This document shows, one piece after another, positions 1 through 6,356 of a stretch of DNA of 10,835 nucleotides. Both the position numbers and the translations under genes were made by a program. Source of the DNA: Prolixibacteraceae bacterium (GTDB lineage: Bacteria > Bacteroidota > Bacteroidia > Bacteroidales > Prolixibacteraceae); the NCBI GenBank assembly GCA_014380255.1, contig JACMKG010000444.1, positions 1 through 10,835 on the forward strand, written 5' to 3'. Numbering within the stretch: position 1 is the first letter of the stretch; each line of letters starts with the position of its first letter. The notes beneath the pieces are model-generated. The model saw only the letters and a list, made by a program, of their open reading frames with translations. It was not told the DNA's origin and made no database searches.

Positions 1-180
1 ATTGCAGGAGTCAGCAACGGCAATCCTCAATCATTCGATCCTTTCCAGGCCAACTATGTCAACCTTTTCTACGGAAAGGCGATGATCGTCGTGGGTGCCG
101 GAACTGATAAAGGAAATGTCAGCATAAGCGCCTCCTCGGGTAACCTGCAAAAAGATACCAAACAAATAAAAATAGACTAA
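1..180 (+). CDS. C-terminal end of a probable GH2 family beta-galactosidase-like glycoside hydrolase (5' truncated)
   Basis: An open frame runs from base 1 to a TAA at 178-180, giving 59 residues that begin inside a protein. The phrase GNPQSFDPFQANYVNLFYGK, followed by a short beta-rich segment (MIVVGAG, then NVSISASSGNL), is what I recognise from the last Ig-like domain of secreted Bacteroidota GH2 enzymes (beta-galactosidase or related, often with a DUF4982 domain before it). In such enzymes this part does not carry the catalytic residues, so neither activity nor substrate can be read here. The next gene starts 17 bp downstream on the same strand, so the two are probably co-transcribed and act on the same galactose- and fucose-containing glycan. 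The family call rests on a short stretch and could be another multi-domain hydrolase with a similar C-terminal domain. Confidence 0.6.
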   Translation: MAGVSNGNPQSFDPFQANYVNLFYGKAMIVVGAGTDKGNVSISASSGNLQKDTKQIKID

Positions 181-197
181 CCTCATATTCACGATCA

Positions 198-2588
198 ATG
201 AAATACATGAAAATATCTGTCATCCTCTCAGGCCTCTATCTCTTATGCTTTGGAGGATTAACTGCTTACTCACAATCGACCAATACGCTGTGGTACAATC
301 AGGCGGCACAGTATTTTGAAGAATCCCTGGTATTGGGCAACGGGCGCATGGGCGCTTCGGTCTTTGGGGGTGTTACTTCGGATAAGATTCTGCTGAACGA
401 TATCACCCTTTGGTCGGGCGAGCCGGTTAAAGCAGACAGCTGGCCCAATGCTTATAAAGACCTGCCGGCGGTAAGAGAAGCTCTTAAGAATGAGGATTAT
501 CCCCTGGCCGAGAAGCTGAACCGTAAGCTTCAGGGGAATAATTCACAGTCGTATGCTCCACTGGGTACCCTATTTCTGAATTTCAAGCATCAGGCTGAGG
601 CTAAGACCTATTACCGGGAGCTGAATATTGCCAATGCCATTTCCAAAGTGGAATATGAGGTTGACGGGGTAAAGTTTACCCGGGAGTATTTTATATCCTA
701 TCCCGACCAGGTGATGGTTATCAAGCTTACCAGCAGTAAAAAAGGGGCACTTGATTTCAACCTTCAGTTTACCAGTCCGATGAAATACCAGGTATCTACG
801 GCCAGGGAAATGCTCGCGGTCAATGGACGTGCTCATATTGGCAGTGATAGCAAGGGGCCTGTCTTTGATGACAATAGGGGAACCCGGTTTACCACGATGG
901 TCCGGATAAAAAATACCGGGGGAAAGCTTACCACTACCGACAGCACCCTGGTGCTCAATGGGGGTACGGAGGCCATTGTCTATGTGGCGATAGCTACCAG
1001 CTTCAACGGCTTTGATAAAGACCCTTCCCGGGACGGTGTGAACGATGCAAGGCTTGCAGGCGAGCAATTGGATAAGGCAACTCAAAAGTCTTTTAAATCG
1101 CTTAAAAATGCCCATATGGAAGACTATCAGAAATATTTCAACAGGGTGAGCTTAAGCCTGGGTAAGACGGATGCTCCCGACCTGCCTACCAACGAACGCC
1201 TGTTGCGCTATGCCGAGGGGAAAGAAGATAAGAACCTGGAAGTGCTCTATTTTCAGTTTGGAAGGTACCTTCTGATCAGCAGTTCACGCACACCGGGTGT
1301 ACCGGCTAACCTGCAGGGATTGTGGAACCCGTATGTCAACCCACCATGGAGAAGTAATTACACGATGAACATCAACGTGGAGGAAAACTACTGGCTGGCT
1401 GAAAATACCAACCTGTCGGAAATGCATGCCCCGTTGCTTGGCTTTATAAAGAATCTCTCCGAGACCGGAAAAGTGACTGCCCGCACCTTTTACGGTGTCA
1501 ATGGCTGGGCAGCCTGTCATAACAGCGATATATGGGCTATGAGCAACCCGGTGGGCAATGGCAATGATGAGCCTATGTGGGCTTGCTGGAACATGAGCGG
1601 CGCCTGGCTGAGCACCCACCTGTGGGAACATTATCAGTATACCGGGGATAAGGACTTCCTGAAAAACAAGGCCTATGAACTGATGAAAGGGGCGTCTCTG
1701 TTCTGTTTGGAATGGATGGTAGAGGATAAGGATGGCAAGCTGATCACTTCTCCTTCCACTTCCCCTGAAAACAAATATGTAACCCCTCAGGGTTTCCATG
1801 GCGCTACCCTGTATGGTGGAACGGCTGATATGGCTATGATCCGTGCCTGCCTGCAGCATACAGTTGACGCTTCCAAAGTGCTGGATGTGGATGCTGATTT
1901 CCGGCAAAGGCTAGAAAGTGCCCTTGCCCGCATGCTTCCTTACAGGATCGGCAAAAAGGGAAATCTGCAGGAATGGTACTATGACTGGGAAGATGAAGAC
2001 CCCAAACATCGTCACCAGTCGCATCTGTTTGGCCTGTACCCAGGTCATGATATTTCACCATATACCACCCCAGAGCTGGCCAAGGCCTGCCGTACGACCT
2101 TGGAGATTAAGGGTGATGAGACCACCGGATGGTCTAAAGGATGGCGTATCAACCTGTGGGCCCGTCTGCTGGATGGCAACCATGCTTACCAGATGTACCG
2201 TACCCTGTTAAAGTATGTAGACCCTGACGGGGCAAAAAAGACTCAGTATCACGGGGGCGGAGGTACCTATCCCAACCTGTTCGATGCACATCCCCCTTTC
2301 CAGATTGATGGCAACTTCGGTGGCGCGGCCGCTGTGGCTGAAATGCTGCTGCAGTCAACTGACAAGGAAATACGCCTTTTGCCAGCCCTTCCCGATGCAT
2401 GGGACAATGGTTCAGTCAAAGGAATTTGTGCCCGTGGAGGCTTCGAAATAGCCATGCAATGGGATAATAAGACATTGAAGAAAGTTACCGTGTACTCCAG
2501 AAATGGAGGGACTACCAATTTGATTTGCGGCGATAAGCAAAAAAACATCACTTTATCCAAAGACAAGCATATGGAAATAGAGTGGTAG
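198..2588 (+). CDS. Secreted GH95 glycoside hydrolase (alpha-L-fucosidase family)
   Basis: A complete 796-residue protein of normal GH95 length. Residues 1-25 form a signal peptide (basic MKYMK, hydrophobic core, probable cleavage near AYS-Q), so it acts in the periplasm or at the surface. The N-terminal beta-sandwich begins with the family phrase LWYNQAA...LVLGNGRMGA (31-53). The (alpha/alpha)6 barrel carries the residues known in Bifidobacterium bifidum AfcA: NIN at 391-393 (AfcA Asn421/Asn423), SPSTSPEN with the general acid Glu524 (AfcA Glu566), and PPFQIDGNFGG with Asp704 (AfcA Asp766). The conserved block TGWSKGWRINLWARLLDG is at 643-660. The family inverts alpha-1,2-fucosyl linkages. 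Some GH95 members act on alpha-L-galactose instead, and the sequence alone does not settle which. ATG 198 is chosen because it gives a clean signal peptide; Met4 is a possible alternative. The upstream GH2-like gene ends 17 bp before, indicating an operon. Confidence 0.93.
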   Translation: MKYMKISVILSGLYLLCFGGLTAYSQSTNTLWYNQAAQYFEESLVLGNGRMGASVFGGVTSDKILLNDITLWSGEPVKADSWPNAYKDLPAVREALKNEDYPLAEKLNRKLQGNNSQSYAPLGTLFLNFKHQAEAKTYYRELNIANAISKVEYEVDGVKFTREYFISYPDQVMVIKLTSSKKGALDFNLQFTSPMKYQVSTAREMLAVNGRAHIGSDSKGPVFDDNRGTRFTTMVRIKNTGGKLTTTDSTLVLNGGTEAIVYVAIATSFNGFDKDPSRDGVNDARLAGEQLDKATQKSFKSLKNAHMEDYQKYFNRVSLSLGKTDAPDLPTNERLLRYAEGKEDKNLEVLYFQFGRYLLISSSRTPGVPANLQGLWNPYVNPPWRSNYTMNINVEENYWLAENTNLSEMHAPLLGFIKNLSETGKVTARTFYGVNGWAACHNSDIWAMSNPVGNGNDEPMWACWNMSGAWLSTHLWEHYQYTGDKDFLKNKAYELMKGASLFCLEWMVEDKDGKLITSPSTSPENKYVTPQGFHGATLYGGTADMAMIRACLQHTVDASKVLDVDADFRQRLESALARMLPYRIGKKGNLQEWYYDWEDEDPKHRHQSHLFGLYPGHDISPYTTPELAKACRTTLEIKGDETTGWSKGWRINLWARLLDGNHAYQMYRTLLKYVDPDGAKKTQYHGGGGTYPNLFDAHPPFQIDGNFGGAAAVAEMLLQSTDKEIRLLPALPDAWDNGSVKGICARGGFEIAMQWDNKTLKKVTVYSRNGGTTNLICGDKQKNITLSKDKHMEIEW

Positions 2589-2597
2589 GAATATGAT

Positions 2598-2634
2598 AAT
2601 ACTGAGAGTCTTACTTAGTGAGACTCTCAGTATT
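2598..2634. terminator. Strong symmetric hairpin between convergent genes
   Basis: A perfect 14-bp inverted repeat (AATACTGAGAGTCT at 2598-2611, complement at 2621-2634). It can extend inward to 17 bp with one G-U pair and a TTA loop. It begins 9 bp after the GH95 stop codon and lies between two convergent genes, so it probably ends transcription in both directions. Neither side has a pure T-run (plus side CTATTTACTTT), so the assignment rests on stem strength and position. Confidence 0.65.
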
Positions 2635-2733
2635 CTATTTACTTTATCCAAGAATCATTTTGGCATTCTTGTTAACTGGAATAAAAACTGAATCATTCAT
2701 ATCCTCCTGTTTAACGATGATGAACCCTGGGTT

Positions 2734-3771
2734 TTATTCACTTGTGTAAATCAAATTCAGCTTTTCTATTAATGCTTTGTACATCTCGGGTCTTCTCTTC
2801 GTAAGTGTCTTTACCGCTTCATCTCTGACTAAATTATGATTTTCCCAGGTATTACAGGGGTTTAAATAATCCCATTTCGGTGAACCACTGGAATCCGTAA
2901 AATAATTGGGTCTTGCTTCAGGAAAGGGTTTTGTAAATTTGCCTGCCCAACTACTTAGGGTAGGATCATCGAATTCATGATTAGGGTCTATCATAAACAA
3001 AACGGAGGGAGTGTCCCCAACTCTAAAATACTGGGCCCAACTTTCATTTTTCACCACATCCTTGATATGTTTCCCCATACTACCATACGTTGAAAGCTTA
3101 TCAAACATTATTTTTGGTTCCTCTCCAACAAACATACCCGAATAGGTCCAGTTGATCTCAAGCCACCACATATTATTGAATTGAGGGTTGTTGTAAATAA
3201 CATTTCTTCCATGACCATTCCAATTAAGTTGCTCACAGGGTTTTGATTTACCCCAATCTGCAGGCAAATATTTTATATCTTCCTCGAGCATTAATCCCGT
3301 TCCAATGGTAATTAATCTTATCTTACCGGAATATTCAGGGTGAGCTAATAGTATTTTACCAAAACTCTCCATACTCCCCCAAACAAGAACATATAAGGGA
3401 CTGGTTGCATTCGATACTGAGGACTCGAATAGTTTAAAAGATTCATCCATATTAGTTGCAACTAGTTTCCTAAGATTATCAGGTGCCGGATAATTTTTTT
3501 CTCTCAATGAAAATTTCTCATAATCTAAGTTATAGGCATCCATCACCATATCGCAGGCCTCTTTACCTCTTGCATTCCATCTCTCAGGAACAATTCCTTC
3601 TATTTTCAATTCATTGGCATACCATAACAAATGAATCAATGATTGACGATCATCAGGATCTCCCGAGTCAATATTAATATCCGTGAAAATAAATACCCGG
3701 GGGATATTCTTCGCTGTGGATGAAACCCAAAAAATAAGACATAATCCAATTAGCAAAAGGATTTTATTCAT
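2734..3771 (-). CDS. Secreted DUF1593 / nucleoside hydrolase-like protein
   Basis: A 345-residue protein. Start chosen at ATG 3771-3769: from there MNKILLLIGLCLIFWVSSTA is a textbook signal peptide. The frame continues upstream only to a TTG at 3819, which would put 16 polar residues before it. The mature protein opens with RVFIFTDINIDSGDPDDRQS (residues 25-44), an aspartate-rich motif resembling the calcium and ribose-binding DTDPGxDD motif of nucleoside hydrolases, then LLWYANELKIEGI, typical of the DUF1593 nucleoside-hydrolase-like fold. Later segments ARPNYFTDSSG and LNPCNTWENHN also fit that family. Family members occur in polysaccharide-degrading bacteria and are sometimes annotated as cellulose-binding; the substrate is not established. 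Many relatives have a second C-terminal domain; this one stops after the first. It converges on the GH95 gene and is not in its operon, but a role in saccharide use is plausible. Confidence 0.8.
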   Translation of the reverse strand: MNKILLLIGLCLIFWVSSTAKNIPRVFIFTDINIDSGDPDDRQSLIHLLWYANELKIEGIVPERWNARGKEACDMVMDAYNLDYEKFSLREKNYPAPDNLRKLVATNMDESFKLFESSVSNATSPLYVLVWGSMESFGKILLAHPEYSGKIRLITIGTGLMLEEDIKYLPADWGKSKPCEQLNWNGHGRNVIYNNPQFNNMWWLEINWTYSGMFVGEEPKIMFDKLSTYGSMGKHIKDVVKNESWAQYFRVGDTPSVLFMIDPNHEFDDPTLSSWAGKFTKPFPEARPNYFTDSSGSPKWDYLNPCNTWENHNLVRDEAVKTLTKRRPEMYKALIEKLNLIYTSE

Positions 3772-3884
3772 AATTGCATTTTTGTAAGATGTATAATTCG
3801 TGTAAAAAAATGTTTGCAAACGTGTGTGCCCCGCATAAGCAGTAGCGCAAACTTGTTGTAAGCTGTTGAAAAAGTTTAAAAATA

Positions 3885-3914
3885 CAAATAAACTTTACAG
3901 ATGGTTACAGCAAA
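3885..3914 (-). promoter_or_regulatory. Possible Bacteroidota-type promoter for the DUF1593 gene
   Basis: Read on the minus strand, TTTG (3914-3911) and TTTATTTG (3892-3885) are 18 nt apart. This resembles the Bacteroidota housekeeping promoter (TTTG near -33, TAnnTTTG near -7), with one mismatch in the -7 element and spacing slightly short. It would leave an untranslated leader of about 105 nt before ATG 3771. AT-rich DNA gives such matches by chance, so this is tentative. Confidence 0.25.
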
Positions 3915-3998
3915 AAGTGTAATTTTTCCAAGAGGTTTTTTTGATCATCACTGTCACCCGGGAATGTTTGGGTAAAAAAGGGTACTTGGCTTTGCTAA

Positions 3999-4083
3999 CA
4001 TATGACGGGAAAATTGCTCCATCCCGATGGTGTGAGATGCGCACTCCGTCAGCTAACTAGTGGCGGATTCGTCTACTCGATTA
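3999..4083 (+). other. Probable group II intron 3'-end relic (domain V-VI-like)
   Basis: TATGACGGGAAAATTG (4001-4016) recalls a domain V tip with its GGGAAA. GGTGTGAGATGCG (4029-4041) recalls the GGTGTGAGAGG that joins domains V and VI in bacterial group II introns. TCCGTCA (4045-4051) pairs with TGGCGGA (4061-4067) as a domain VI-like stem whose loop contains CTAAC (branch-point-like A). The tract ends GTCTACTCGAT (4071-4081), matching the CTACTCGAT intron 3' ends I know. The second strand of domain V pairs poorly, and no maturase or reverse transcriptase frame lies upstream, so if the identification is right this is a decayed fragment. It is antisense to the neighbouring genes. A repeat of other origin is the main alternative. 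Confidence 0.4.
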
Positions 4084-4133
4084 GCTGTATTTTTCTATAT
4101 ACCATCGATTGCTTCTTTGCCAGGATTGGAGAA

Positions 4134-4170
4134 TTCACCAACAGCTCCCGGCTATTGTTTTGCTGGTGAA
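4134..4170. repeat. Inverted repeat downstream of the SDR gene
   Basis: TTCACCA (4134-4140) is perfectly complementary to TGGTGAA (4164-4170). Inside, AACA/TGTT and GC/GC can pair with a bulge, making a longer imperfect hairpin. It lies about 42 bp past the SDR stop codon and could act as that gene's transcription end, but no T-run follows on the minus strand. It could equally be part of a decayed recombination site. Confidence 0.4.
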
Positions 4171-4211
4171 AAACATCCCTAAGGCGAATTATAATTAGTT
4201 CTTTCTATCTG

Positions 4212-4973
4212 TTAATCAGCCGCTAATTTGTTCAGTAATCGATGAAAAAAACCTGGTGCAATACGAGAGGCTCCTTTCAGCACCTTCGCCTGACCAATTA
4301 TTGTTTCGTAGTAATTGTTTTTTATGGCCTTAAGCGTTCCTTCCGCGACCACTGAGGGGGAAACTCCTCGTTCTGACTGCTTGCGTGCCTTTGCTTCGCG
4401 GTGGAGTTCTGTTTTTACAATAGGCGGGGCAATCTCGAATACATGAACATTTGTTTTGGCTAACTGAGAACGCAATGAAATTGAAAAAGAATGAAGTCCC
4501 GCTTTGGTTGCACAATAGACCGGTACAATTTTCAGCGGGATAAAGGCTAAGCCAGAGGTTATATTGACGATGGCGCACTCTTTCTTCTGCTGCAAGAAAT
4601 GTGGAATAAAAAGTGCAGACATGTGAATGCTTGCGGTTAAATTTATTTCAATTTCACTTTCTTCATCATTCAAGGTAGGGGCACCTGCCAGAAAATTAAT
4701 TTCTTTCTGGATTCCGGCATTGTTGAAGAGCATGTTGATATGGGGAAATTCCCCGGTTGCCCAGTGGTATAAATCTTCGCGTTCTGATTTCTTTGCAATA
4801 TCACAGACACGTGTGTGAAGTTGTGGATATTTCTGCTTCGCTTCAAGCAATTTGTTTTCTCGCCGACCACAGATAAGTACCTCATTTCCGGCTTTGATAA
4901 AAGTTTCCGCTATCGCAAAGCCAATGCCTGCGCTCCCTCCGGTGATAAGAATAATATTTTTAGTAGTTTCCAT
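4212..4973 (-). CDS. SDR family NAD(P)-dependent oxidoreductase
   Basis: A complete 253-residue classical short-chain dehydrogenase, of usual length. It has the Rossmann cofactor motif TGGSAGIG (11-18), an arginine pair after the second strand (GRR, 36-38) suggesting NADPH preference, NNAG (84-87), the active-site Asn111, catalytic Ser140, and YxxxK with Tyr153 and Lys157. All tetrad residues are present, so it should be an active cytosolic reductase/dehydrogenase. The overall sequence resembles the DltE-type SDRs of uncertain substrate. ATG 4973 directly precedes the first beta-strand, so the start is secure. There is no signal peptide. It stands alone: the next co-oriented gene upstream (HD) ends almost 300 bp away, with a structured repeat between them, so it is probably transcribed separately. 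Confidence 0.9.
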   Translation of the reverse strand: METTKNIILITGGSAGIGFAIAETFIKAGNEVLICGRRENKLLEAKQKYPQLHTRVCDIAKKSEREDLYHWATGEFPHINMLFNNAGIQKEINFLAGAPTLNDEESEIEINLTASIHMSALFIPHFLQQKKECAIVNITSGLAFIPLKIVPVYCATKAGLHSFSISLRSQLAKTNVHVFEIAPPIVKTELHREAKARKQSERGVSPSVVAEGTLKAIKNNYYETIIGQAKVLKGASRIAPGFFHRLLNKLAAD

Positions 4974-5102
4974 GTCTTTAATATAATAACACTTTGTCTA
5001 TGGAAATGTTTCGCTTTGTTAACAGATATTCCTGATTGCTTTCAATTTTTTGATGATAGAAGAAGTCTTCTTAGGTCATAGCTGTGTTTATGGCAATAAT
5101 CA

Positions 5103-5247
5103 CAGCTAACGTTGGAAGCTACACCCAGAACCGGATTGCGGTCCCGAATCCTGGGATTAATCCGGTAAGCTGCCTAAGCGAAAAGATACATACCGAAGAC
5201 CACCCCGAGTACTCGGGGCCGACTGTGCGGGTAGCTGATGTTGCAGC
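5103..5247 (+). repeat. Structured repeat element, copy B (attC-like or RNA-like)
   Basis: An intergenic ~145-nt element just after the HD gene stop codon (24 bp away, minus strand). Its ends pair: TAAC (5107-5110) with GTTG (5240-5243), and GCTAC-a-CC (5118-5125) with GGGTAGC (5229-5235), leaving one bulged A. Two hairpins lie inside: CCGGATT (5131-5137) with AATCCGG (5159-5165), closing an inner TCCC/GGGA, and the perfect palindrome CCCCGAGTACTCGGGG (5203-5218). Between them is AAAAGATACAT (5181-5191). The same plan recurs in copy A at 5914-6047. Paired ends, an unpaired spacer, a second paired box and an extrahelical base are the layout of integron attC sites, and the minus-strand end reads AACGTTAGCTG, near the GTTRRRY core. 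The orientation is given for the strand on which the element is described. No function is proven. Confidence 0.5.
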
Positions 5248-5270
5248 AGTTTTCTTCCAGGGTTGCTCCC

Positions 5271-5861
5271 TTATTTAAGTAGAATTCCTCTGTCCACACT
5301 TTCGTTTATTAAATTCTCGGCATAGTTCCAAATAGTCCCTGAACCGTTTTTAATTGCTTTTTTCTTGTCATAAACCTTTTGATAGGGCACGTTAAATTCT
5401 TTCCAGGTCCCACCGTTATTTGACGTGTTTTGCAGTAATGGTTCAAACCTGTCCATTGATTTGGCAAATTTTGCCTCATCTGTAATTTCTTCTTCAAATT
5501 CTTTCCATAGCGCAATGAATTCTTCGGCCTGTTCTGCTGGTAAAAGTCCAAAAATTCTTTTTGCCGCAATCAGTTCTTCCTCTGTGTTGGTGTGGTTTTT
5601 TGTAGAATCGTAAATAAAAATGTCGCCTGCATCAATTTCTACAATATCATGGATTAAAACCATTTTCAATACTTTAAGCACATCAATTGGTTTGTCCGCA
5701 TGTTCTGCCAATACAATAGTCATCATTGCTAAATGCCAGCTGTGCTCTGCGTCATTTTCCGGACGGTCGCTATTGAATAATTTGGTCTTACGTTGAATGT
5801 ATTTGATCTTGTCAATTTCTTTTATGAATGCTATTTGTTTTAATAATTGGTCAGTCTGCAT
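5271..5861 (-). CDS. HD-domain phosphohydrolase (HD_3, YfbR/HDDC2-like)
   Basis: A complete 196-residue protein. The HD superfamily metal site is visible in order: AEHSWH (His40), LIHDIVEIDAGD (His71, Asp72, with Glu75 and Asp80) and KSMDRFEPLL (Asp137). These match His33, His68/Asp69 and Asp137 of E. coli YfbR, a 5'-deoxynucleotidase, and the same pattern in human HDDC2. A cytosolic metal-dependent nucleotide monophosphate phosphatase is therefore the best guess; the substrate is not shown. The first residues (QLLKQIAFIKEIDKIKYIQR) are the usual N-terminal helix of the family, supporting ATG 5861. The gene is bracketed by repeat copy A starting about 52 bp upstream and copy B 24 bp downstream, so gene plus repeat looks like a unit. 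No promoter or ribosome site is evident. Confidence 0.88.
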   Translation of the reverse strand: MQTDQLLKQIAFIKEIDKIKYIQRKTKLFNSDRPENDAEHSWHLAMMTIVLAEHADKPIDVLKVLKMVLIHDIVEIDAGDIFIYDSTKNHTNTEEELIAAKRIFGLLPAEQAEEFIALWKEFEEEITDEAKFAKSMDRFEPLLQNTSNNGGTWKEFNVPYQKVYDKKKAIKNGSGTIWNYAENLINESVDRGILLK

Positions 5862-5913
5862 GATTCAATATGTTTTTAATAATTTGATTGTTAATTTGAT
5901 GTATGTTTTAATT

Positions 5914-6047
5914 GCTGCCAATGATGGTCGCTATGCACACGATCAGATTGCAGGCCATTTCCTCTCAGGCCATTAAGCGATCCATGCAAAAGATACATCC
6001 TGAAATCTATTACCGCCCACATTTGCGGGCTACTGATGTTGGGAGCC
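5914..6047 (+). repeat. Structured repeat element, copy A (attC-like or RNA-like)
   Basis: A diverged copy of the element at 5103-5247, in the same orientation. The ends GCTGCCAAT (5914-5922) and GTTGGGAGC (6038-6046) pair at 8 of 9 positions. Inside, GATTGC (5946-5951) pairs with GCGATC (5977-5982), enclosing GGCC/GGCC, and CCCACA (6017-6022) pairs with TGCGGG (6024-6029), leaving almost no loop. Sequence shared with copy B includes GATTGC, AAAAGATACAT (5988-5998) followed by nCnGAA, and TGCGGG-N4-TGATGTTG (6024-6041; 15 of 18 identical including the N4). Stems are kept while their bases differ. It lies about 52 bp upstream of the HD start codon. Its minus-strand end (ATTGGCAGC) is a poor match to an integron core, so it may be decayed or not an attC. 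Confidence 0.5.
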
Positions 6048-6100
6048 GCCATTTATTTCCATTTTTTCAATTCACAATTGGTACTGCTCCCTCCGCATTT

Positions 6101-6179
6101 TATTTTTGCAACAGGTCTTTAGATATCAAATCGTTAATATCTGGATGGCGGTGTCTTTAGGTATTTCGCAACAAAAATA
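6101..6179. repeat. Nested inverted repeats in the HD-VOC intergenic region
   Basis: TATTTTTG (6101-6108) is complementary to CAAAAATA (6172-6179). Within this, AGATAT (6121-6126) and ATATCT (6137-6142) form a small hairpin. The octamer GTCTTTAG occurs at 6115-6122 and again at 6153-6160. A further 6-bp inverted repeat, TGCAAC (6218-6223) / GTTGCA (6241-6246), lies just beyond. The region is AT-rich and the stems are weak, so chance pairing is possible; no coding potential was recognised. Confidence 0.25.
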
Positions 6180-6267
6180 CATCTTAATTGCATTTCAAAA
6201 CTAATCGATGCACAATTTGCAACACTTGAATGATTATTTCGTTGCATAATGTCTTTTAGGCTTGCAA

Positions 6268-6303
6268 GTCAGCTACCTACTGGCGGGGCAGTATACTCGA
6301 TTA
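6268..6303 (+). other. Second group II intron domain VI-like 3'-end relic
   Basis: This 36-bp tract matches 29 of 36 positions of 4048-4083, in the same orientation. GTCAG (6268-6272) pairs with CTGGC (6280-6284) around a CTACCTA loop, and it ends TATACTCGAT. The sequence upstream (6241-6267) has no recognisable domain V, so only the extreme 3' end would remain. It is antisense to the VOC gene, whose stop codon is about 54 bp further on. See the companion at 3999-4083 for the reasoning and the alternative. Confidence 0.38.
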
Positions 6304-6356
6304 TGCGCTGCTTTTATTGTCTTTATTGATGTCATTATTTAGTTGGTCAACCATTT

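Noticed and set aside
570..2566. Several long open frames on the minus strand, and one on the plus strand, inside the GH95 gene
   Set aside because: They overlap a well-supported complete GH95 gene, show no recognisable protein family, and have low-complexity, shadow-like composition.
3772..3819. An upstream TTG start for the DUF1593 gene
   Set aside because: It would bury the signal peptide behind 16 polar residues; ATG 3771 gives a normal export signal.
3836..3860. CAGTAGCGCAAA on the plus strand, close to CAGTAGCCCGCAAA of repeat copy A read on the minus strand, as a third inverted copy
   Set aside because: Only about 13 bases match, with a one-base gap. The linker and hairpins of the element are absent, so chance is more likely.
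5084..5278. A 64-codon plus-strand open frame in the SDR-HD spacer
   Set aside because: It lies over the structured repeat, reads through its hairpins and has no family resemblance. The other copy of the repeat does not keep the same peptide.
5912..6160. An 82-codon plus-strand open frame in the HD-VOC spacer
   Set aside because: It covers repeat copy A and AT-rich hairpins, and its peptide does not match that of copy B, so coding is unlikely.
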